This document shows positions 8,205 through 14,798 of a DNA stretch of 64,000 bases, in pieces. Location of the stretch: the NCBI RefSeq assembly GCF_004362055.1, contig NZ_SNXB01000007.1, positions 62,001-126,000 of the forward strand. The letters are read 5' to 3'. How positions within the stretch are numbered: position 1 is the stretch's first letter; every line of letters starts with the position of its first letter. Under the pieces are notes generated by a model, which made no database searches, was not told where the DNA came from, and saw only the letters and a program-made list of their open reading frames with translations. The position numbers and the translations under genes were made by a program. This stretch comes from Flavobacterium sp. 245. GTDB taxonomy: Bacteria; Bacteroidota; Bacteroidia; Flavobacteriales; Flavobacteriaceae.

Positions 8205-8936
8205 ATGAAAGAGGACATTATTTTTAATTTGAAACAGGTTCGCAATCGTATCGAAAATGCCTGCAAACTTTCGGGCAGAAATTCAACGGATGTGAAACTT
8301 TTATTGGCAACCAAAACTGTTTCCGCAGAGAAAATCAATATTGCGATAGAAGCTGGCGAAAACCTCATTGGCGAAAACAAAATGCAGGAACTTCGCGATA
8401 AAGATGCTGATTTAAAAAAACGGAATATTGAGCGCCATTTTATTGGACATTTACAAACTAATAAAATAAAAGATGTCCTAAAATACGCCACTTGTATTCA
8501 ATCAATTGATCGTCTTAATCTCGCTGAAGAATTAAATAAACAACTGCGGAAGGAAGGCAGAAATCTCGACATTTATATTCAGGTCAATACTTCTTTTGAG
8601 GAAAGCAAATTTGGCCTTCCTCCGTCTGAAGTGATTTCTTTTATAAATAAAATTAAAAAGTATGAATCTCTGAATATTAAAGGTTTAATGACCATTGGTT
8701 TATTAGATGTTGAAAAAGAAAAAATGCGACCTTCACTCCGATTATTACGAGAAATACGTGATGAAATTTATGCTGCTAAAATTGACGGAATCCATGATTT
8801 AAAACTTTCCATGGGAATGTCTCAGGATTTGGAGTTGGCTATAGCCGAAGGTTCAAATTTGGTCCGAATAGGAACTTCGATCTTTGGAAATCGGTTTTTA
8901 GGCAAAGAAATTTGGAATGAAAATATTGCAGAATAA
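8205..8936 (+). CDS. YggS/PROSC-family pyridoxal phosphate homeostasis protein
   Basis: A 243-residue single-domain TIM-barrel protein that binds PLP through a lysine but has no known catalysis; family members buffer free PLP and affect amino-acid and B6 balance. Lys37 in LLLATKTVS is the PLP lysine. Other signatures are GENKMQEL, RHFIGHLQTNK, QVNTSFEESKFG, GLMTIG, LSMGMSQDLELAI and GSNLVRIGTSIFG. I place the start at ATG 8205; an upstream in-frame TTG exists but would overlap the -7 box. An AAA+ ATPase gene follows within 30 bases, with its own -7-like box. Confidence 0.93.
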   Translation: MKEDIIFNLKQVRNRIENACKLSGRNSTDVKLLLATKTVSAEKINIAIEAGENLIGENKMQELRDKDADLKKRNIERHFIGHLQTNKIKDVLKYATCIQSIDRLNLAEELNKQLRKEGRNLDIYIQVNTSFEESKFGLPPSEVISFINKIKKYESLNIKGLMTIGLLDVEKEKMRPSLRLLREIRDEIYAAKIDGIHDLKLSMGMSQDLELAIAEGSNLVRIGTSIFGNRFLGKEIWNENIAE

Positions 8937-8940
8937 ACTT

Positions 8941-8948
8941 TAATTTTG
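8941..8948 (+). promoter_or_regulatory. -7 box before the AAA+ ATPase gene
   Basis: TAATTTTG exactly matches TAnnTTTG, 17 bases before the ATG at 8966. It overlaps the GTG at 8948, so ATG 8966 is the more likely start. Confidence 0.4.
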
Positions 8949-8965
8949 TGCCAAATAATTTTCAG

Positions 8966-9682
8966 ATGAATCTACACGAACTTACCATACACGACACCGA
9001 AAAAATTGCGATTGAAAATCTTTTTTTCAGCGAAGAAAATAGGGCAATTTTAGAACAGACTATCAAGGAGCATAAATATATTGAAGAATTAAAAAAATAC
9101 AATCTTCCGGTTGACAATAAAATTTTGCTTCACGGTCATTCTGGTTGTGGCAAAACTACGACCGCAAAAGCGATTGCAACGGCTTTGAAAAAAGAAATTA
9201 TTATTGTAAACCTCAGCACTATTATAAATGCGAGAATTGGTGAAACGTCTAAAAATGTAAAAGCGCTTTTTGATAAAGCGGCGAGAGAAAATGCCGTTTT
9301 GTTTTTAGATGAATTTGACCAAATTGCCAAAAGCCGAGAAAATGATGATAAAGATGTTGCCGAAATGAAACGTCTGGTAAATACCATTATTCAATTAATT
9401 GACTATTTTCCAGCAAATTGCCTTTTAATCTGTGCCACTAATTTTTTCAATAGTATTGATACGGCTTTACTGCGAAGATTTCAAATTAAGCTTAAATTTG
9501 AATTGCCCGATGAAAAACAATTAGATCTTTACTACGATAATATCCTAAATACGTTCCCAATTCATTTACAATACATTACAAGAAAATATTTGCTCTCATA
9601 CGCTGAAGCAAAAGATTATGTGCACACCACAATGAAAGGACTGATTATTTCAGAATTAGAATCACAGCAAAAACAATTTTAG
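8966..9682 (+). CDS. Small AAA+ ATPase
   Basis: A 238-residue single AAA+ module similar to the ATPase core of FtsH/spastin-type proteins. Visible motifs: Walker A GHSGCGKT (57-64), Walker B VLFLDEFD (111-118), sensor-1 Asn in CATNF (159) and paired arginines in TALLRRF (170-171) as arginine finger. Residues 1-50 form a short helical N-terminal region. No membrane segment, protease or other effector domain is attached, so it may act with a partner encoded elsewhere. It lies 29 bases after the yggS-like gene. Bacterial stand-alone proteins of this type are poorly characterised; the function is unknown. Confidence 0.85.
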   Translation: MNLHELTIHDTEKIAIENLFFSEENRAILEQTIKEHKYIEELKKYNLPVDNKILLHGHSGCGKTTTAKAIATALKKEIIIVNLSTIINARIGETSKNVKALFDKAARENAVLFLDEFDQIAKSRENDDKDVAEMKRLVNTIIQLIDYFPANCLLICATNFFNSIDTALLRRFQIKLKFELPDEKQLDLYYDNILNTFPIHLQYITRKYLLSYAEAKDYVHTTMKGLIISELESQQKQF

Positions 9683-9810
9683 ATTTTACGCCCTTCTAAT
9701 TATATATTTTAACCCAAAAAATTGAACTAAAATCTGGACGTCATTTTTACTTTTACTCTTATGAATAATTGCTTTAAATATTTATTACTGTATTTTAAAC
9801 TTTCAAAAAA

Positions 9811-10200
9811 CTAAAGCGGACCGTATTTTTCTTTATAGCGTTCCAGTTCAGATTCTGTTTTAGCGAGCAGTTTTTCCAAGAGCGTGATTTTATCTTCGTA
9901 AAGCAGTTTTAATGTCGCCGTATTTTGTTCTGTATTAATTAAGATGCTTCCGTTGTTGTTTCCTATTACTTTATTAAAGCTGTTAAAGTATCTTTCACTA
10001 TCAAAACTTATTATATCTTCTACACTGACTTCTAAAATACGGGCAATTTCAACTAGTTTCTCAAATGATAAAACAGTTTTACCTTTTTCAATTTTACTGT
10101 AACCTGCCTGGGTCACACCAAGTTGTTCTGCCATATATTCTTGAGTGTAGTTTTTTAATTCACGTATGCTTTTAATTTTATTTTTAATTGAGGTGGCCAT
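9811..10200 (-). CDS. XRE-family helix-turn-helix regulator
   Basis: A 129-residue regulator. Residues about 8-62 form a Cro/CI-type HTH (SIRELKNYTQEYMAEQLG, VTQAGYSKIEKGKTVLSFEKL, VEISVEDI-like end). The C-terminal third (TLKLLYEDKITLLEKLLAKT and following) looks like a coiled coil that may mediate dimerisation. Immediately upstream lies a nested dyad (10219-10268) that probably is its operator. It is convergent with the AAA+ gene, and leftward genes for small membrane proteins lie upstream of it. The signal it senses is unknown. Confidence 0.88.
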   Translation of the reverse strand: MATSIKNKIKSIRELKNYTQEYMAEQLGVTQAGYSKIEKGKTVLSFEKLVEIARILEVSVEDIISFDSERYFNSFNKVIGNNNGSILINTEQNTATLKLLYEDKITLLEKLLAKTESELERYKEKYGPL

Positions 10201-10218
10201 ATTTTTGATTTGGGATCT

Positions 10219-10268
10219 GGTTTAGCGAATATAGCCCAATACTAAATTTTAGTATTGCAACTAAACCG
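10219..10268 (-). promoter_or_regulatory. Nested dyad operator upstream of the XRE gene
   Basis: The inner 19-base near-palindrome aatactaaattttagtatt (10238-10256) is enclosed by ggtttag (10219-10225) and its complement ctaaacc (10262-10268). It begins 18 bases upstream of the XRE start codon. Autoregulation is inferred from position and symmetry. Confidence 0.5.
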
Positions 10269-10327
10269 AATTTAAAATGTATTCTACTACAGCTTCAATC
10301 GCAGAAGTTGATGAAGCCGTTTTTCCG

Positions 10328-10417
10328 TTATTTTTTTTTCACAGTTATAATAAACCCATAAACGATTGCAATAACGATAAAGGCTAATTCGTATTGGGGA
10401 ATTCCAAAAATTCTCAT
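10328..10417 (-). CDS. Possible 29-residue membrane peptide
   Basis: A short frame from ATG 10417 to TAA 10328 encodes MRIFGIPQYELAFIVIAIVY plus a hydrophobic tail ending in three lysines. One transmembrane helix with a positive C-terminus is clear. It lies between two leftward genes in an otherwise empty gap. Coding status rests only on composition and position. Confidence 0.35.
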   Translation of the reverse strand: MRIFGIPQYELAFIVIAIVYGFIITVKKK

Positions 10418-10435
10418 TTGCAAATATTAAAAAAA

Positions 10436-10840
10436 TTATGCGGTTTGCATTGTCATGCGCTCAAACTGAAGATTAAAAAATTCGTCAATTTGTTTGCCAA
10501 TCTTATTTTTATCTTTGCTCCTAATTTTTACGATTATTTCCTTTTGATAACAATCACGGACCAAAACATAATAATCAAATTCTGCCGGATTATGAAATCG
10601 TAAAATGGTAAGAACGGTAAAGGCTAAAAGGGCCGGAATAATATAATTAAGATCAGCCGTTTTTGTAAAAAGCATACAATAATAGGCGCTTGCTGTGACA
10701 GCGATAAAAATCGCATTTATTAGAAAATAATTTTTCTTTTTTCGAATTAAGCCGAGTTCGATTATTTCATCGAAAGCATAATTCCATCTCTCTTTGCGAT
10801 AGCAAAAATGAACGTGAGTTGAAGTAATTGTAAGGAACAT
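10436..10840 (-). CDS. Small membrane protein of unknown function
   Basis: A 134-residue protein with an N-terminal beta-type segment (MFLTITSTHVHFCYRKERWN), two adjacent transmembrane helices (about 38-58 and 65-82) and a C-terminal polar part rich in beta-prone and charged residues. The arrangement resembles membrane-embedded PH-like proteins with split halves around a helical hairpin, but no certain family is recognised. It lies upstream of the possible 29-residue peptide and the XRE gene in the same direction. Confidence 0.65.
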   Translation of the reverse strand: MFLTITSTHVHFCYRKERWNYAFDEIIELGLIRKKKNYFLINAIFIAVTASAYYCMLFTKTADLNYIIPALLAFTVLTILRFHNPAEFDYYVLVRDCYQKEIIVKIRSKDKNKIGKQIDEFFNLQFERMTMQTA

Positions 10841-11196
10841 AAAAATAGTAGGTAAAATGATTTCGGGAATTTTTTTTAAGCTAATTCTTTAAAAAAAAAA
10901 GCTCAAACGCAATATTAAGCAAAACCTTCTTTTTTTTCTTACAATCTTTATAATACAATATAACTGAGAGTTATAATTCATTACAAAAATGTAAAATATT
11001 ACTTATAATCTATTCTGTAACAATACAATAACTCATACTTTTCTACTGAGTTTCTATTTCTTATAAAAGGGATTGTAATGTAAGTAACTGTTAATTATGC
11101 AACTATAATTATCTATCATGTAAGGCTTCCCTTTGATTTGCTTGGTAAATTTGTAAAACACAAACTTTTAATTGAATAACTTAAAAGAGAAACGTT
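10841..11196. promoter_or_regulatory. 356-base AT-rich gap with rightward -7 box
   Basis: No convincing gene is seen. TAAATTTG at 11146-11153 matches the Bacteroidota -7 box, about 44 bases before the start of the acidic-protein gene. The left part holds A- and T-runs. Several short ataacaatac/acaatata-like strings occur without clear symmetry. Confidence 0.4.
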
Positions 11197-11685
11197 ATGA
11201 AAAACGAGCACAACTTAGATAATTATCAGAACGATCCTGATTATATCGATCAAAATATTCTTGTTGACGGAACTTCAAATGAAGATCAATTCAAACAAGA
11301 TTTAAAACCGCAAGACCATTATGAATTTGGCGAAAGTGATCCAGATTATATCGATCAAAATACATTAGTAGACAATGATAATTATGCCAGAGACGAAGAT
11401 CCTTATCAATATCAAGAAGAATTTATTGGAGATCCGCAACATCATGTAGCTGATTATGAAAGCAATACCATACGTGCTGAAAATATCCCGAATCAGGAAC
11501 GTATTGTAAATGAAGATGATGCCATTACAAATGATGATCGAAAAAACGATATTGACGAAGATTATGATCCTGATTTGGATTTGGATAATGATTTAGAAGA
11601 AGATGGTGATCTGGATGATGATGACACTAAAGATTTAGATGATTTTGACGCAGAACATTTTCCCGAAAATCATCCAAGAGAATAA
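11197..11685 (+). CDS. Highly acidic, repeat-containing hypothetical protein
   Basis: A 162-residue protein dominated by Asp, Glu and Asn, with no hydrophobic core. Two imperfect copies of DPDYIDQNxLVD occur near residues 13-25 and 49-61, and the C-terminal third is almost continuous acid (DPDLDLDNDLEEDGDLDD followed by DDTKDLDD). It is probably disordered and could bind cations such as calcium or a basic partner. There is no signal peptide. It is the first of three closely spaced rightward genes; the next starts 14 bases later and encodes a membrane protein. Function unknown. Confidence 0.75.
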   Translation: MKNEHNLDNYQNDPDYIDQNILVDGTSNEDQFKQDLKPQDHYEFGESDPDYIDQNTLVDNDNYARDEDPYQYQEEFIGDPQHHVADYESNTIRAENIPNQERIVNEDDAITNDDRKNDIDEDYDPDLDLDNDLEEDGDLDDDDTKDLDDFDAEHFPENHPRE

Positions 11686-11699
11686 TCAATCTTTTGAAT

Positions 11700-12089
11700 A
11701 TGGATTTGACTTCACAAATTATCTGGCTTTTTGTTTTAGCTGTTCCAATTGCTTGTGTAAGCTGGACCGTTACACATGAGGAAATTTTTAAGGAACCTAG
11801 AGAATGGTGTGTCAAGCATTCAAAATTTGATCGAACAATTTTCTCAAGAAAGATATTTTATCTCTTTACTTGCGAATACTGTTTCAGTCATTATGTCACA
11901 ATTGCCTTTTTAGTGCTTTGCGATTATAAACTTTTGTTAAATGACTGGCGTGGCTACATTTTGGCAGGATTCTCGCTGGTTTTTATGGCAAATATTTACA
12001 TGAGTCTTTTTGCTTTGCTCAGACAAGCAATTAAAAAAGAAAAAGCAGAAATTGAAAAAATCGAAAGTGATATAGACACTGAAAAATAA
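11700..12089 (+). CDS. Small integral membrane protein with CEYC motif
   Basis: A 129-residue protein with three hydrophobic stretches (about 6-24, 58-80, 88-108) and a charged C-terminal helix (RQAIKKEKAEIEKIESD). The motif FTCEYCFSHYV at the start of the second helix holds a Cys-x-x-Cys pair and resembles small phage- and plasmid-type membrane proteins of the DUF1360 kind, though I am not certain of membership. ATG 11700 is preferred over an upstream TTG. It lies between the acidic protein and another small membrane protein, likely one transcript. Confidence 0.65.
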   Translation: MDLTSQIIWLFVLAVPIACVSWTVTHEEIFKEPREWCVKHSKFDRTIFSRKIFYLFTCEYCFSHYVTIAFLVLCDYKLLLNDWRGYILAGFSLVFMANIYMSLFALLRQAIKKEKAEIEKIESDIDTEK

Positions 12090-12135
12090 TCGAAATTAGA
12101 TACAAATAAGTTTAAACAAATAAATTATTATAATT

Positions 12136-12405
12136 ATGGAAAATTTGAATTTTATAGATCCTTTATTACACGGAATAACGCCAAATCCGGCGTCAAAATT
12201 ATCAGTAAAAAATTTAGTTTGCGCAGGACTTGGCGCCTTGTTAGTTGGTGCAGTTCTGAAAAAAACCGGACATAACAAATCTGCTGCGGTTGTTGGTAGT
12301 CTGGCATTGCCATTGTTAACCTCAGCATGTTACAAACAAATCTCAAAATCATACAAAGAAAAAAAAGAAAAAACAGATAGCAGCGGGATTGAATATAATC
12401 ATTAA
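12136..12405 (+). CDS. Small hydrophobic hypothetical protein
   Basis: An 89-residue protein with two short hydrophobic segments (LVCAGLGALLVGAVL and AAVVGSLALPLLTSACY) separated by KKTGHNKS, and a lysine-rich tail. It may insert as a hairpin in the membrane. No family is recognised. It is third in a rightward row with the acidic protein and the CEYC membrane protein, 46 bases after the latter, and the row ends at a composite intergenic repeat. Confidence 0.6.
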   Translation: MENLNFIDPLLHGITPNPASKLSVKNLVCAGLGALLVGAVLKKTGHNKSAAVVGSLALPLLTSACYKQISKSYKEKKEKTDSSGIEYNH

Positions 12406-12416
12406 GAGGTTGCTTT

Positions 12417-12650
12417 GTTTCAAGTTTCAGGTTTCAGGTTTCAAGTTTCAAGTTGAAAAGAGACTTGGCTTGGGCTGCTTTTTAACCGCAAAGTTCGCAA
12501 GGTTTTTTTGTTCAAATTGTGTTTACAAACGCGAAGGACGCAAAGCTTTGCGAACTTCGCGTTTGTAAACATAAAACTTGATGAAAAACCTTGCGAACTT
12601 TGCGGTTAATTTCACAACGGCCTTGAAACTTTAAACCTGAAACCTGAAAC
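12417..12650. repeat. Composite nested inverted-repeat element
   Basis: Outer arms are runs of the heptamer-like unit gtttcaa/gtttcag (12417-12455) answered by its complement (12622-12650). Inside lies a second dyad starting ttaaccgcaaagttcgcaagg (12482) and ending in ccttgcgaactttgcggttaa (to 12608), itself with an inner dyad of cgaag/cttcg type around 12530-12560. The element fills the space between two convergent genes. The same two-layer design recurs at 16125-16350. Confidence 0.85.
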
Positions 12651-12655
12651 AAAAA

Positions 12656-13030
12656 TCAAGAAAGATTTATATTTCCTTCAACCCAATTCAAAGCTTTATT
12701 GAAGTTTTCTTTTTTAAATCCGTGGAATTCTCCAGGAACTACAAAACTGAAACCGTTTGTGAACGTAATAATTTCTTCGGAATCTGTAATTATTGCAGCG
12801 CGGTTCCATTTTCCTAAATGTTTTAATCCGAGCAATGCATCTTCAAGCCATGCTCCTGCTGTAAAATTTTCAAGATCAGTATCGAGAACTAACAAAAAAT
12901 TGATTTCGTTAGTCTGATTCACCAAGTGTTCAACTGCTGGAACGACCACTTTTAAAAAATCATCTTTTGTTACTTCTGCCAATGCTCTAAATGCGACTAC
13001 ATTATCTGTTGTGTCAATTTGATGTATCAT
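12656..13030 (-). CDS. SpoIIAA-like (STAS superfamily) protein
   Basis: A 124-residue cytoplasmic protein matching the SpoIIAA-like family, single-domain proteins with an STAS-type fold. Recognisable pieces are NVVAFRALAEVTKDDFLKVV, NFLLVLDTDLENFTAGAWLED, LGLKHLGKWNRAAIITDSE and the C-terminal WVEGN. Members occur widely without the sigma-factor partners of true SpoIIAA; their role is unclear and may involve lipid or small-molecule binding. It is monocistronic in this view. Confidence 0.85.
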   Translation of the reverse strand: MIHQIDTTDNVVAFRALAEVTKDDFLKVVVPAVEHLVNQTNEINFLLVLDTDLENFTAGAWLEDALLGLKHLGKWNRAAIITDSEEIITFTNGFSFVVPGEFHGFKKENFNKALNWVEGNINLS

Positions 13031-13212
13031 GATAGTATTAGTTTTGAATGTTATTTAATATTGAGATTATACAGAAAAAAGTTAGCATAAAACTCCAATC
13101 AAAAATACTTCTCGAATACCGTTTAAGTCTTATAGCATCTCTTACTATTTTTACAAAATAACAATGTTATTCCGCTAAAAATTAATCAATTGAAAAGCTA
13201 GTAAAAAACAAT

Positions 13213-13245
13213 AAAGCGATAATTCGTTATCTGAATTATCGCTTT
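13213..13245 (-). terminator. Strong intrinsic terminator
   Basis: Arms 13213-13225 and 13233-13245 pair perfectly over 13 bases (aaagcgataattc and its complement) directly after the stop of the gene at 13252. Confidence 0.75.
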
Positions 13246-13251
13246 TAAATA

Positions 13252-13743
13252 TTATATTTTACTATTGATTTTTGTTTTATCAATTTCATCAATAAAAGGA
13301 ATTGAATTTTGAATCTCGCCTCTTATTGTAACTTGCAGATATTGCTCAAGCTGAACAAATTTTGCTGCATTGCGTCCGCCAATTGCTTTTTTGACTTTGC
13401 CATAGGTTTTGGTCAACAATTTATCATAATCGGTGACGTTTTTTAAGCTTGCTTCTGTCAACGATGCCGCTTTTGGATCATCAAGTGTTGCATAATTGTT
13501 TCCGTAATCATTTATTATTTGCACTTTTTGCAGTCCTAATGCTTTACGCGAAACTTCATATTCATCATATATCTTTTGAAACTCTGTTGCCTGAGGTTCT
13601 GACAAATTCATGTATTGTCTAACCAAATCGGCTTTAGACTTGCCATAAATCGATTGTATAACTTCTACATCTTCTTTTAAACTCGATTGAGCAAATGAAT
13701 GTGCAGAAAAAAGTACAAGAGCTAATAAAACTACTTTTTTCAT
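13252..13743 (-). CDS. Secreted helical hypothetical protein
   Basis: A 163-residue protein with a clear signal peptide (MKKVVLLALVLFSAHSFAQS). The mature part is mostly alpha-helical with charged residues and the phrase LVRQYMNLSEPQATEFQKIYDEY, which resembles the short helical repeats of periplasmic Spy/CpxP-like proteins. I cannot assign it to that family. It lies 42 bases after the outer-membrane beta-barrel gene in the same direction, so the pair may be co-transcribed and act in the periplasm. Confidence 0.7.
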   Translation of the reverse strand: MKKVVLLALVLFSAHSFAQSSLKEDVEVIQSIYGKSKADLVRQYMNLSEPQATEFQKIYDEYEVSRKALGLQKVQIINDYGNNYATLDDPKAASLTEASLKNVTDYDKLLTKTYGKVKKAIGGRNAAKFVQLEQYLQVTIRGEIQNSIPFIDEIDKTKINSKI

Positions 13744-13785
13744 GTTTTAAATTTTAAGGATTATTATAAATGATTTATCGCGATT

Positions 13786-14430
13786 TTATTTTTTAAAATC
13801 ATAACTTAAAACAGCTCCTAAACCAAATTGAAAAGTTGAGGCATAATCAGTAACTGCCAAAGGCCCCCAATAGTAATCCCAATAGTAATCATAGCCAACA
13901 GCTGCCGACATAGATTGCAAATAAGCATTAATATTAATTGAAAATGGTGAATCAGTTTTTATTTTTACACCACCTTTAATTTCCCATGCAAAATAAGTTC
14001 CACTCCCGCTTCGTGGTGTTTCCAGAATTGCGATCCCTGCTCCAGCTCCTAAAAACGGAAGCGCTTTTTGAGAACTTGACCCAAAATAATACGTATAATC
14101 TACTAATACATAATTGATCGCACCTTTATCATCTCCGGCATTAACTTGACTACCTGCAGGAAAACCAGTTAATGGCACCTTTGTATATAAAGGCATGTTA
14201 GTATCAAGCCTATTATATTTTAATTCAACTGATTGGTTGTCCAAAATAAAATATTCCAAACCTCCGCCGTACTCAAAACCGTCTTCCACACGTGCGTATG
14301 AAGAATCAAAATCTACTTTGTCGGAAAAGGTATAACCTCCGTACAAATTAAGCAAAAATGAGCCTTGACTTTGCGCTGAAATCGTCAGCGAAAACAAAAA
14401 AACAACGAATAATAAGTGATACTTTTTCAT
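13786..14430 (-). CDS. Outer-membrane beta-barrel protein
   Basis: A 214-residue protein with signal peptide (MKKYHLLFVVFLFSLTISAQ) and alternating aromatic/glycine strands such as FLLNLYGGYTFSDKVDFD, VLVDYTYYFG, ALPFLGAGAGIAIL and a C-terminal FQFGLGAVLSYDFKK ending in aromatic/basic residues. This is the pattern of an eight-stranded OmpA/OmpW-like barrel. No periplasmic peptidoglycan-binding domain follows. Function unknown; probably a surface or structural porin-like protein. Confidence 0.8.
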   Translation of the reverse strand: MKKYHLLFVVFLFSLTISAQSQGSFLLNLYGGYTFSDKVDFDSSYARVEDGFEYGGGLEYFILDNQSVELKYNRLDTNMPLYTKVPLTGFPAGSQVNAGDDKGAINYVLVDYTYYFGSSSQKALPFLGAGAGIAILETPRSGSGTYFAWEIKGGVKIKTDSPFSININAYLQSMSAAVGYDYYWDYYWGPLAVTDYASTFQFGLGAVLSYDFKK

Positions 14431-14798
14431 AATTTGATTCTTTAATTTGTTTATAATTTGGTTTCTTAACTAATAGATTTTGCGATAAATAAAAATTGAT
14501 GTACCTCTCTCTGTTAGAAGAGTAACTTCTTATTTACCAACAGTTATCAACTGTAATTTTGATTGAGCTCAAAATTATCTAAATTGGTAAAGACGGATTA
14601 CATTTAGGGGGTAATAATGGTTTCAAATTATAATTTGAAACCAAAAAATACTACAAAAATGAACTCCTAAAACTACTTTTTTCAAAGAACAAAATATTTA
14701 TATACCTGATTTACATATATTTACATGTAAATATAGATGAAAAAACGGTATATTAATTTTTAAATAAGTTAAAGTCTTTAAATCTTAATCTAAATAGT
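14431..14798. promoter_or_regulatory. Divergent regulatory gap with two perfect palindromes
   Basis: Positions 14618-14643 form a perfect 26-base palindrome (tggtttcaaatta and its complement), and 14716-14735 a perfect 20-base palindrome (tatatttacatgtaaatata). Divergent -7-type boxes overlap here: TAATTTTG on plus at 14554-14561 and on minus at 14577-14570. The shorter palindrome, 64 bases before the MBL gene, has the look of an operator; the longer one could be a cruciform, a repeat remnant or a second operator. Confidence 0.55.

Noticed and set aside
8006..8491. 161-residue leftward frame opposite yggS
   Set aside because: It overlaps the well-supported yggS-like gene and its promoter, and its product is Ser/Phe/Lys-rich without domain pattern.
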